A model generated the notes under the pieces. The model was not told where the DNA came from and did not search any database. It saw nothing but the letters and a program-made list of their open reading frames with translations. A stretch of 64,000 bases of DNA, taken from assembly GCA_026018925.1 (NCBI GenBank), contig JAKSZU010000210.1, forward strand, positions 248,001-312,000, in the 5' to 3' direction. The stretch comes from Tupaia tana. Its lineage: Eukaryota > Chordata > Mammalia > Scandentia > Tupaiidae. Position numbers and translations under genes: made by a program. Positions 1 through 11,578 of this stretch are shown piece after piece (position 1 is the first letter of the stretch; the number at the start of each line of letters is the position of its first letter).

Positions 1-1699
1 ACCTCAGAGACACAGAGACAGGGATAGAGGGCCAGAGTGGCTCCCTACCACACTAGCTTTGCTTGCTGGAGGCTGAATTATGAGTAGAAAATCTTCATTT
101 CGCCTGTGCCCTGAAATATTTAGTTCCCAGTATCCATGAGGAATCTTCTCAGAGAATGGCTCAACTCTCCTGCCTGGGAGAAAGGAGCAGAAGGGCTTAT
201 TAACAAAACGAAAGATGGAGCTGAGAGCCAGAGAGAAATTCTACCTTTAAAAAAATCGTAAAAAGGAAAAATTACCCAAAAAAATGAGGAGACAGGAGCA
301 GAGAGAGACAGAGACCTCAGAGAAACAGAGACAGGGATAGAAGGCCAGAGGGGCTCCCTACCACACTAGCTTTGCTTGCTGGAGGCTGAATTATGAGTAG
401 AAAATCTTCATGTCGCCTGTGCCCTGAAATATCTAGTTCCCAGTATCCATGTGGAATCTTCTCAGAGAATGGCTCAACTCTCCTGCATGGGAGAAAGGAG
501 CAGAAGGGCTTATTAACAAAACAAAAGATGGAGCTGAGAGCCAGAGAGAAATTCTACCTTTTAAAAAAATCGTAAAAAGGAAAAATTACCGAAAAAAATG
601 AGGAGACAGCAGCAGAGAGAGACAGAGACCTCAGAGACACAGAGACAGGGATAGAACGCCAGAGGGGCTCCCTACCACACTAGCTTTGCTTGCTGGAGGC
701 TGAATTATGAGTAGAAAATCTTCATTTCTCTTGTGCCCTGAGATATCTAGTTCCCAGTATCCATGTGGAATCTTCTCAGAGAATGGCTCAACTCTCCTGC
801 CTGGGAGAAAGGAGCAGAAGGGCTTATTAACAAAACAAAAGATGGAGCTGAGAGCCAGAGAGAAATTCTACCTTTAAAAAAATCGTAAAAAGAAAAAATT
901 ACCAAAAAAAATATGAGGAGACCGGAACAGAGAGAGACTGAAACCTCAGAGACACAGAGACTGGGATAGAAGGCCAGAGGGGCTCCCTACCACACTAGCT
1001 TTGCTTGCTGGAGCCTGAATTATGAGTAGAAAATCTTCATTTCGCCTGTGCCCTGAAATATCTAGTTCCCAGTATCCATGTGGAAACTTCTCAGAGAATG
1101 GCTCAACTCTCCTGCCTGGGAGAAAGGAGCAGAAGGGCTTATTAACAAAACGAAAGATGGAGCTGAGAGCCAGAGTGAAATTCTATCTTTAAAAAAATCG
1201 TAAAAAGGAAAAATTACCAAAAAAAAGAGGAGAAATAGCAGAGAGAGACAGAGACCTCAGAGACACAGAGACAGGGATAGAGGGCCAGAGGGACTCCCTA
1301 CCACACTAGCTTTGCTTGCTGGAGGCTGAATTATGAGTAGAAAATCTTCATTTCGCCTGTGCCCTGAAATATCAAGTTCCCAGTATCCATGTGGAATCTT
1401 CTCAGAGAATGGCTCAACTCTCCTGCCTGGGAGAAAGGAGCAGAAGGGCTTATTAACAAATCAAAAGATGGAGCAGAGAGTCAGAGACAAATTCTACCTT
1501 TAAAAAATCATAAAAAGGAAAAATTAACAAAAAAATGAGGAGACAGGAGCAGAGAGAGACAGAGAACTCAGAGACACACAGACAAGGATAGAAGGCCAGA
1601 GGGGCTCCCTACCACACTAGCTTTGCTTGCTGGAGGCTGAATTATGAGTAGAAAATCTTCGTTTCTCCTGTGCCCTGAAATATCTTGTTCCCATTATCC

Positions 1700-2405
1700 A
1701 TGTGGAATCTTCTTAGAGAATGGCTCAACTCTCCTGCCTGGGAGAAAGGAGCAGAAGGGCTTATTAACAAAACGAAAGATGGAGCTGAGAGCCAGAGAGA
1801 AATTCTACCTTTAAAAAAATCGAAAAAAGGAAAAATTACCAAAAAAAATGAGGGGAAATGAGCACAGTGAGACAGAGACCTCAGAGACACAGAGACAGGG
1901 ATAGAGGGCCAGAGGTACTCCCTACCACACTAGCTTTGCTTGCTGGAGGCTGAATTATGAGTAGAAAATCTTCATTTCGCCTGTGCCCTGAAATATCAAG
2001 TTCCCGGTATCCATGTGGAATCTTCTCAGAGAATGGCTCAACTCTCCTGCCTGGGAGAAAGGAGCAGAAGGGCTTATTAACAAAACAAAAGATGGAACAG
2101 AGAGTCAGAGAGAAATTCTACCTTTAAAAAATCGTAAAAAGGAAAAATTAACAAAAAAAAATGAGGAGACAAGAGCAGAGAGAGACAGAGACCTCAGAGA
2201 CACAGAGACAAGGATAGAAGGCCAGAGGGGCTCCCTACCACACTAGCTTTGCTTGCTGGAGGCTGAATTATGAGTAGAAAATCTTCATTTCGCCTGTGCC
2301 CTGAAATATCTAGTTCCCAGTATCCATGTGGAATCTTCTCAGAGAATGGCTCAACTCTCCTGCCTGGGAGAAAGGAGCAGAAGGGCTTATTAACAAAACA
2401 AAAGA
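1700..2405 (+). repeat. Nested 3-monomer (939 bp) duplication, copy 1
   Basis: The ordered features aatcgaaaaaagg, gaggggaaatgag, caagttcccggtat, gaacagagagtcag and ttaacaa are repeated 939 bp downstream at about 2640-3345. The match stops near gagttgag (2408) against gagctgag (3347). The duplication lies inside copy 1 of the 12-monomer repeat and is missing from copy 2, so it arose after, or was lost from, one copy. Confidence 0.75.
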
Positions 2406-2639
2406 TGGAGTTGAGAGCCAGAGAGAAATTATACATTTAAAAAAATCGTAAAAAGGAAAAATTACCAAAAAAAATGAGGAGACAGGAGCAGAGAGAGACA
2501 GATTCCTCAGAGACACAGAGACAGGGATAGAAGGCCAGAGGGGCTCCCTACCACACTAGCTTTGCTTGCTGGAGGCTGAATTATGAGTAGAAAATTTTCA
2601 TTTCGCCTGTGCCCTGAAATATCAAGTTCCCAGTATCCA

Positions 2640-3345
2640 TGTGGAATCTTCTCAGAGAATGGCTCAACTCTCCTGCCTGGGAGAAAGGAGCAGAAGGGCT
2701 TATTAACAAAACGAAAGATGGAGCTGAGAGCCAGAGAGAAATTCTAACTTTAAAAAAATCGAAAAAAGGAAAAATTACCAAAAAAAATGAGGGGAAATGA
2801 GCAGAGTGAGACAGAGACCTCAGAGACACAGAGACAGGGATAGAGGGCCAGAGGGACTCCCTACCACACTAGCTTTGCTTGCTGGAGGCTGAATTATGAG
2901 TAGAAAATCTTCATTTCGCCTGTGCCCTGAAATATCAAGTTCCCGGTATCCATGTGGAATCTTCTCAGAGAATGGCTCAACTCTCCTGCTTGGGAGAAAG
3001 GAGCAGAAGGGCTTATTAACAAAACAAAAGATGGAACAGAGAGTCAGAGAGAAATTCTACCTTTAAAAAATCGTAAAAAGGAAAAATTAACAATAAAAAA
3101 TGAGGAGACAGGAGCAGAGAGAGACAGAGACCTCAGAGACACAGAGACAAGGATAGAAGGCCAGAGGGGCTCCCTACCACACTAGCTTTGCTTGCTGGAG
3201 GCTGAATTATGAGTAGAAAATCTTCATTTCGCCTGTGCCCTGAAATATCTAGTTCCCAGTATCCATGTGGAATCTTCTCAGAGAATGGCTCAACTCTCCT
3301 GCCTGGGAGAAAGGAGCAGAAGGGCTTATTAACAAAACAAAAGAT
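2640..3345 (+). repeat. Nested 3-monomer duplication, copy 2
   Basis: It matches 1700-2405 at offset 939. Differences seen are small: ctaacttt for ctaccttt, gagcagagtg for gagcacagtg, ctgcttggg for ctgcctggg, and acaataaaaaatgagg for acaaaaaaaaatgagg. Confidence 0.75.
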
Positions 3346-4066
3346 GGAGCTGAGAGCCAGAGAGAAATTCTACCTTTAAAAAAATCGTAAAAAGGAAAAA
3401 TTACCAAAAAAATTGAGGAGACAGGAGCAGAGAGAGACATAGACCTCAGAGACACAGAGACAGGGATAGAAGGCCAGAGGGGCTCCCTACCACACTAGCT
3501 TTGCTTGCTAGAGGCTGAATTATGAGTAGAAGATCTTCATTTCGCCTGTGCCCTGTAATATCTTGTTCCCAGTATCCATGTGGAATCTTCTCAGAGAATG
3601 GCTCAACTCTCCTGCCTGGGAGAAAGGAGCAGAAGTGCTTATTAACAAAACAAAAGATGGAGCTGAGAGCAAGAGAGAAATTCTACCTTTGAAAAAATCG
3701 TAAAATGAAAAATTACCAAAAAAACATGAGGAGACAGGGCAGAGAGAGACAGAGACCTCAGAGACACAGAGAAAGTGATAGAAGGCCAGAGGGGCTCCCT
3801 ACCACACTAGCTTTGCTTCTTGGAGCCTGAATTATGAGTAGAAAATCTTCATTTCGCCTGTGCCCTAAAATATCTAGTTCCCAGTATCCGTGTGGAATCT
3901 TCTCAGAGAATGGCTCAACTCTCCTGCCTGGGAGAAAGGAGCAGAAGGGCTTATTAACAAAACAAAAGATGGAGCAGAGAGTCAGAGAGAAATTCTACCT
4001 TTAAAAAATCGTAAAAAGGAAAAATTAACAAAAAAATGAGGAGACAGGAGCAGAGAGAGACAGAGA

Positions 4067-6374
4067 CCTCAGAGACACAGAGACAGGGATAGAAGGCCAG
4101 AGGGGCTCCCTACCACACTAGCTTTGCTTGCTGGAGTCTGAATTATGAGTAGAAAATCTTCATTTCGCCTGTGCCCTGAAATATCTAGTTCCCAGAATCC
4201 ATGTGGAATCTTCTCAGAGAATGGCTCAACTCTCCTGCATGGGAGAAAGGAGCAGAAGGGCTTATTGACAAAACAAAAGATGGAGCTGAGAGCCAGAGAG
4301 AAATTCTACCTTTTAAAAAAATCGTAAAAAGGAAAAATTACCGAAAAAAATGAGGAGACAGGAGCAGAGAGAGACAGAGACCTCAGAGACACAGAGACAA
4401 GGATAGAACGCCAGAGGGGCTCCCTACCACACTAGCTTTGCTTGCTGGAGGCTGAATTATGAGTAGAAAATCTTCATTTCGCTTGTGCCCTGAAATATCT
4501 AGTTCCCAGTATCCATGTGGAATCTTCTCAGAGAATGGCTCAACTCTCCTGCCTGGGAGAAAGGAGCAGAAGGGCTTATTAACAAAACAAAAGATGGAGC
4601 TGAGAGCCAGAGAGAAATTCTACCTTTAAAAAAATCGTAAAAAGAAAAAATTACCAAAAAAAATATGAGGAGACCGGAACAGAGAGAGACTGAAACCTCA
4701 GAGACACAGAGACTGGGATAGAAGGCCAGAGGGGCTCCCTACCACACTAGCTTTGCTTGCTGGAGCCTGAATTATGAGTAGAAAATCTTCATTTCGCCTG
4801 TGCCCTGAAATATCTAGTTCCCAGTATCCATGTGGAATCTTCTCAGAGAATGGCTCAACTCTCCTGCCTGGGAGAAAGGAGCAGAAGGGCTTATTAACAA
4901 AACGAAAGATGGAGCTGAGAGCCAGAGTGAAATTCTATCTTTAAAAAAATCGTAAAAAGGAAAAATTACCAAAAAAAGAGGAGAAATAGCAGAGAGAGAC
5001 AGAGACCTCAGAGACACAGAGACAGGGATAGAGGGCCAGAGGGACTCCCTACCACACTAGCTTTGCTTGCTGGAGGCTGAATTATGAGTAGAAAATCTTC
5101 ATTTCACCTGTGCCCTGAAATATCAAGTTCCCAGTATCCATGTGGAATCTTCTCAGAGAATGGCTCAACTCTCCTGCCTGGGAGAAAGGAGCAGAAGGGC
5201 TTATTAACAAATCAAAAGATGGAGCAGAGAGTCAGAGACAAATTCTACCTTTAAAAAATCATAAAAAGGAAAAATTAACAAAAAAATGAGGAGACAGGAG
5301 CAGAGAGAGACAGAGAACTCAGAGACACACAGACAAGGATAGAAGGCCAGAGGGGCTCCCTACCACACTAGCTTTGCTTGCTGGAGGCTGAATTATGAGT
5401 AGAAAATCTTCGTTTCTCCTGTGCCCTGAAATATCTTGTTCCCATTATCCATGTGGAATCTTCTTAGAGAATGGCTCAACTCTCCTGCCTGGGAGAAAGG
5501 AGCAGAAGGGCTTATTAACAAAACGAAAGATGGAGCTGAGAGCCAGAGAGAAATTCTACCTTTAAAAAAATCGAAAAAAGGAAAAATTACCAAAAAAAAT
5601 GAGGGGAAATGAGCAGAGTGAGACAGAGACCTCAGAGACACAGAGACAGGGATAGAAGGCCAGAGGGACTCCCTACCACACTAGCTTTGCTTGCTGGAGG
5701 CTGAATTATGAGTAGAAAATCTTCATTTCGCCTGTGCCCTGAAATATCAAGTTCCCGGTATCCATGTGGAATCTTCTCAGAGAATGGCTCAACTCTCCTG
5801 CCTGGGAGAAAGGAGCAGAAGGGCTTATTAACAAAACAAAAGATGGAACAGAGAGTCAGAGAGAAATTCTACCTTTAAAAAATCGTAAAAAGGAAAAATT
5901 AACAAAAAAAAATGAGGAGACAGGAGCAGAGAGAGACAGAGACCTCAGAGACACAGAGACAAGGATAGAAGGCCAGAGGGGCTCCCTACCACACTAGCTT
6001 TGCTTGCTGGAGGCTGAATTATGAGTAGAAAATCTTCATTTCGCCTGTGCCCTGAAATATCTAGTTCCCAGTATCCATGTGGAATCTTCTCAGAGAATGG
6101 CTCAACTCTATTGCCTGGGAGAAAGGAGCAGAAGGGCTTATTAACAAAACAAAAGATGGAGTTGAGAGCCAGAGAGAAATTATACATTTAAAAAAATCGT
6201 AAAAAGGAAAAATTACCAAAAAAAATGAGGAGACAGGAGCAGAGAGAGACAGATTCCTCAGAGACACAGAGACAGGGATAGAAGGCCAGAGGGGCTCCCT
6301 ACCACACTAGCTTTGCTTGCTGGAGGCTGAATTATGAGTAGAAAATTTTCATTTCGCCTGTGCCCTGAAATATC
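4067..6374 (+). repeat. 12-monomer HOR, copy 2 (partial, ~7.4 monomers)
   Basis: It matches 315-2623 at offset 3751-3752 and then diverges at the ctag/caag/cttg diagnostic site (cttgttcccag at about 6374 against caagttcccag at about 2623). Differences seen by eye include ttgacaaaac near 4266, tcacctgtg near 5104 and ctctattgcc near 6108. The next monomer and a half (to 6568) leads into the 8-monomer HOR. Confidence 0.83.
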
Positions 6375-6568
6375 TTGTTCCCAGTATCCATGTGGAATCT
6401 TCTCAGAGAATGGCTCAACTCTCCTGCATGGGAGAAAGGAGCAGAAGGGCTTATTAACAAAACAAAAGATGGAGCTGAGAGCCAGAGAGAAATTCTACCT
6501 TTAAAAAAATCGTAAAAAGGAAAAATTACCCAAAAAAATGAGGAGACAGGAGCAGAGAGAGACAGAAA

Positions 6569-9072
6569 CCTCAGAGACACAGAGACAGGGATAGAAGGCC
6601 AGAGGGGCTCCCTACCACACTAGCTTTGCTTGCTGGAGGCTGAATTATGAGTAGAAAATCTTCATTTCGCCTGTGCCCTGAAATATCTAGTTCCCAGTAT
6701 CCATGTGGAATCTTCTCAGAGAATGGCTCAACTCTCCTTCCTGGGAGAAAGGAGCAGAAGGGCTTATTAACAAAACAAAAGATGGAGCTGAGAGCCAGAG
6801 AGAAATTCTACCTTTAAAAAAAATCGTAAAAAGGAAAAATTACCAAAAATATTGAGGAGACAGGAGCAGAGAGAGACAGAGACCTCAGAGACACAGAGAC
6901 AGGGATAGAAGGCCAGAGGGGCTCCCTACCACAATAGCTGTGCTTGCTGGAGGCTGAATTATGAGTAGAAAATCTTCATTTCGCCTGTGCCCTGAAATAT
7001 CTAGTTCCCAGTATCCATGTGGAATCTTCTCAGAGAATGGCTCAACTCTCCTGCCTGGGAGAAAGGAGCAGAAGGGCTTATTAACAAAACAAAAGATGGA
7101 GCTGAGAGCCAGAGAGAAATTCTACCTTTAAAAAAATCGTAAAAAGAAAAAATTACCAAAAATTATGAGGAGACCGGAACAGAGAGAGACTGAAACCTCA
7201 GAGACACAGAGACTGGGATAGAAGGCCAGAGGGGCTCCCTACCACACTAGCTTTGCTTGCTGGAGCCTGAATTATGAGTAGAAAATCTTCATTTCGCCTG
7301 TGCCCTGAAATATCTAGTTCCCAGTATCCATGTGGAAACTTTTCGGAATATGGCTCAACTCTCCAGCCTGGGAGAAAGGAGCAGAAGGGCTTATTAACAA
7401 AACAAAATATGGAGCTGAGAGCCGGAGAGAAATTCTACCTTTAAAAAAACCGTAAAAAGGAAAAATTACCAAAAAAAATGAGGAGACAGGAGCACAGAGA
7501 GACAGAGACCTCAGAGACACAGAGACAGGGATAGAAGGCCAGAGGCGCTCCCTACCACACTAGCTTTGCATGCTGGAGGCTGAATTATGAGTAGAAAATC
7601 TTCATTTCGCCTTTGCCCTGAAATATCTAGTTCCCAGTATCTATGTGGAAACTTCTCAGAGAATGGCTCAACTCTCCTTCCTGGGAGAAAGGAGCAGAAG
7701 GGCTTCTTAACAAAACAAAAGATGGAGCTGAGAGCCAGAGAGAAATTCTACCTTTAAAAAAAATCTTAAAAAGGAAAAATTACCAAAAAAATGAGGAGAC
7801 AGGAGCAGAGAGAGACAGAGACCTCAGAGACACAGAGACAGGGATAGAAGGCCAGAGGGGCTCCCTACCACAATAGCTGTGCTTGCTGGAGGCTGAATTA
7901 TGAGTAGAAAATCTTCATTTCGCCTGTGCTCTGAAATATCTAGTTCCCAGTATCCATGTGGAATCTTCTCAGAGAATGGCTCAACTCTCCTGCCTGGGAG
8001 AAAGGAGCAGAAGGGCTTATTAACAAAACAAAAGATGGAGCTGAGAGCCAGAGAGAAATTCTACCTTTAAAAAAATCGTAAAACGGAAAAATTACCAAAA
8101 AAATTGAGGAGACAGGAGCAGAGAGAGACAGAGACCTCAGAGACACAGAGACAGGGATAGAGGGCCAGAGTGGCTCCTTACCACACTAGGTTTGCTTGCT
8201 GGAGGCTGAATTATGAGTAGAAAATCTTCATTTCGCCTGTGCCCTGAAATATTTAGTTCCCAGTATCCATGAGGAATCTTCTCAGAGAATGGCTCAACTC
8301 TCCTGCCTGGGAGAAAGGAGCAGAAGGGCTTATTAACAAAACGAAAGATGGAGCTGAGAGCCAGAGAGAAATTCTACCTTTAAAAACATCGTAAAAAGGA
8401 AAAATTACCAAAAAAAATGAGGGGAAATGAGCAGAGTGAGACAGAGACCTCAGAGACACAGAGACAGGGATAGAGGGCCAGAGGGACTCCCTACCACACT
8501 AGCTTTGCTTGCTGGAGGCTGAATTATGAGTAGAAAATCTTCATTTCGCCTGTGCCCTGAAATATCAAGTTCCCGGTATCCATGTGGAATCTTCTCAGAG
8601 AATGGCTCAACTCTCCTGCCTGGGAGAAAGGAGCAGAAGGGCTTATTAACAAAACAAAAGATGGAACAGAGAGTCAGAGAGAAATTCTACCTTTAAAAAA
8701 TCGTAAAAAGGAAAAATTAACAAAAAAAAATGAGGAGACAGGAGCAGAGAGAGACAGAGACCTCAGAGACACAGAGACAAGGATAGAAGGCCAGAGGGGC
8801 TCCCTACCACACTAGCTTTGCTTGCTGGAGGCTGAATTATGAGTAGAAAATCTTCATTGCGCCTGTGCCCTGAAATATCTAGTTCCCAGTATCCATGTGG
8901 AATCTTCTCAGAGAATGGCTCAACTCTCCTGCCTGGGAGAAAGGAGCAGAAGGGCTTATTAACAAAACAAAAGATGGAGTTGAGAGCCAGAGAGAAATTA
9001 TACATTTAAAAAAATCGTAAAAAGGAAAAATTACCAAAAAAAAGAGGAGACAGGAGCAGAGAGAGACAGATG
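6569..9072 (+). repeat. 8-monomer HOR, copy 1 (type a)
   Basis: The ordered class marks, one or more per monomer, are: cttcctggg; aatagctgtgc followed by the ggaacag tail; ggaaacttttcggaatatgg with ccagcctggg; ctttgcatgctgg with tatctatgtgg and gcttctta; gtgctctg with aaaacgg; ggctccttacc, actagg and ccatgagg; caagttcccggtat with gaacagagag; cattgcgcc with gagttgag and attatacat. Length is 2504 bp. Type a is defined by the cggaatatgg/ccagcctggg third monomer and by gctggagg after gctgtgctt. The first monomer carries aaaaatattgagg. Confidence 0.93.
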
Positions 9073-11578
9073 CCTCAGAGACACAGAGACAGGGATAGAA
9101 GGCCAGAGGGGCTTCCTATCACACTAGCTTTGCTTGCTGGAGGCTGAATTATGAGTAGAAAATCTTCATTTCGCCTGTGCCCTGAAATATCTAGTTCCCA
9201 GTATCCATGTGGAATCTTCTCAGAGAATGGCTCAACTCTCCTTCCTGGGAGAAAGGAGCAGAAGGGCTTATTAACAAAACAAAAGATGGAGCTGAGAGCC
9301 AGAGAGAAACTCTACCTTTAAAAAAAATCGTAAAAAGGAAAAATTACCAAAAAAATTGAGGAGACAGGAGCAGAGAGAGACAGAGACCTCAGAGACACAG
9401 AGACAGGGATAGAAGGCCAGAGGGGCTCCCTACCACAATAGCTGTGCTTGCTGGAGGCTGAATTATGAGTAGAAAATCTTCATTTCGCCTGTGCCCTGAA
9501 ATATCTAGTTCCCAGTATCCATGTGGAATCTTCTCAGAGAATGGCTCAACTCTCCTGCCTGGGAGAAAGGAGCAGAAGGGCTTATTAACAAAACAAAAGA
9601 TGGAGCTGAGAGCCAGAGAGAAATTCTACCCTTAAAAAAATCGTAAAAAGAAAAAATTACCAAAAATTATGAGGAGACCGGAACAGAGAGAGACTGAAAC
9701 CTCAGAGACACAGAGACTGGGATAGAAGGCCAGAGGGGCTCCCTACCACACTAGCTTTGCTTGCTGGAGCCTGAATTATGAGTAGAAAATCTTCATTTCG
9801 CCTGTGCCCTGAAATATCTAGTTCCCAGTATCCATGTGGAAACTTTTCGGAATATGGCTCAACTCTCCAGCCTGGGAGAAAGGAGCAGAAGGGCTTATTA
9901 ACAAAACAAAATATGGAGCTGAGAGCCGGAGAGAAATTCTACCTTTAAAAAAATCGTAAAAAGGAAAAATTACCAAAAAAAATGAGGAGACAGGAGCACA
10001 GAGAGACAGAGACCTCAGAGACACAGAGACAGGGATAGAAGGCCAGAGGCGCTCCCTACCACACTAGCTTTGCATGCTGGAGGCTGAATTATGAGTAGAA
10101 AATCTTCATTTCGCCTTTGCCCTGAAATATCTAGTTCCCAGTATCTATGTGGAAACTTCTCAGAGAATGGCTCAACTCTCCTTCCTGGGAGAAAGGAGCA
10201 GAAGGGCTTCTTAACAAAACAAAAGATGGAGCTGAGAGCCAGAGAGAAATTCTACCTTTAAAAAAAATCTTAAAAAGGAAAAATTACCAAAAAAAATGAG
10301 GAGACAGGAGCAGAGAGAGACAGAGACCTCAGAGACACAGAGACAGGGATAGAAGGCCAGAGGGGCTCCCTACCACAATAGCTGTGCTTGCTGGAGGCTG
10401 AATTATGAGTAGAAAATCTTCATTTCGCCTGTGCTCTGAAATATCTAGTTCCCAGTATCCATGTGGAATCTTCTCAGAGAATGGCTCAACTCTCCTGCCT
10501 GGGAGAAAGGAGCAGAAGGGCTTATTAACAAAACAAAAGATGGAGCTGAGAGCCAGAGAGAAATTCTACCTTTAAAAAAATCGTAAAACGGAAAAATTAC
10601 CAAAAAAATTGAGGAGACAGGAGCAGAGAGAGACAGAGACCTCAGAGACACAGAGACAGGGATAGAGGGCCAGAGTGGCTCCTTACCACACTAGGTTTGC
10701 TTGCTGGAGGCTGAATTATGAGTAGAAAATCTTCATTTCGCCTGTGCCCTGAAATATTTAGTTCCCAGTATCCATGAGGAATCTTCTCAGAGAATGGCTC
10801 AACTCTCCTGCCTGGGAGAAAGGAGCAGAAGGGCTTATTAACAAAACGAAAGATGGAGCTGAGAGCCAGAGAGAAATTCTACCTTTAAAAACATCGTAAA
10901 AAGGAAAAATTACCAAAAAAAATGAGGGGAAATGAGCAGAGTGAGACAGAGACCTCAGAGACACAGAGACAGGGATAGAGGGCCAGAGGGACTCCCTACC
11001 ACACTAGCTTTGCTTGCTGGAGGCTGAATTATGAGTAGAAAATCTTCATTTCGCCTGTGCCCTGAAATATCAAGTTCCCGGTATCCATGTGGAATCTTCT
11101 CAGAGAATGGCTCAACTCTCCTGCCTGGGAGAAAGGAGCAGAAGGGCTTATTAACAAAACAAAAGATGGAACAGAGAGTCAGAGAGAAATTCTACCTTTA
11201 AAAAATCGTAAAAAGGAAAAATTAACAAAAAAAAATGAGGAGACAGGAGCAGAGAGAGACAGAGACCTCAGAGACACAGAGACAAGGATAGAAGGCCAGA
11301 GGGGCTCCCTACCACACTAGCTTTGCTTGCTGGAGGCTGAATTATGAGTAGAAAATCTTCATTGCGCCTGTGCCCTGAAATATCTAGTTCCCAGTATCCA
11401 TGTGGAATCTTCTCAGAGAATGGCTCAACTCTCCTGCCTGGGAGAAAGGAGCAGAAGGGCTTATTAACAAAACAAAAGATGGAGTTGAGAGCCAGAGAGA
11501 AATTATACATTTAAAAAAATCGTAAAAAGGAAAAATTACCAAAAAAAATGAGGAGACAGGAGCAGAGAGAGACAGATG
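9073..11578 (+). repeat. 8-monomer HOR, copy 2 (type a)
   Basis: It has the same eight classes in the same order as copy 1, length 2506 bp. Its first monomer has cttcctatcacac and gaaactctacc, two marks shared with copy 4 and not with copies 3 or 5. The type-a third monomer is at about 9818-10024. Confidence 0.93.

Larger units (their letters stand above)
315..4066 (+). repeat. 12-monomer (3.75 kb) HOR, copy 1
   Basis: Rare variants recur 3751-3752 bp downstream: ctacctttta with ttaccgaaaa (about 555-595 and 4306-4345), gatagaacgcc (about 650 and 4402), the atatgaggagaccggaacag tail (about 910 and 4665), aatagcagagag (about 1235 and 4985), tcgtttctcctg (about 1660 and 5411) and aaaattttc (2591 and 6342). 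The shared part is 315-2623 against 4067-6374. The remaining monomers, 2624-4066, have no counterpart in copy 2. Confidence 0.85.

Noticed and set aside
2013-2246. Plus-strand frames of 60-87 codons starting MWNLLREWLNSP or MSRKSS
   Set aside because: They recur with the monomer period, overlap the reverse frames and end or shift with A-run length. They are by-products of a repeat whose length is not a multiple of 3.
3525-3540. BglII/EcoRI/HindIII sites (gaagatcttc near 3530, 27306 and 32304; ggaattc near 27768; aagctt near 51344) as functional motifs
   Set aside because: They are single-base class variants of common strings. They are useful as markers but nothing suggests a function.
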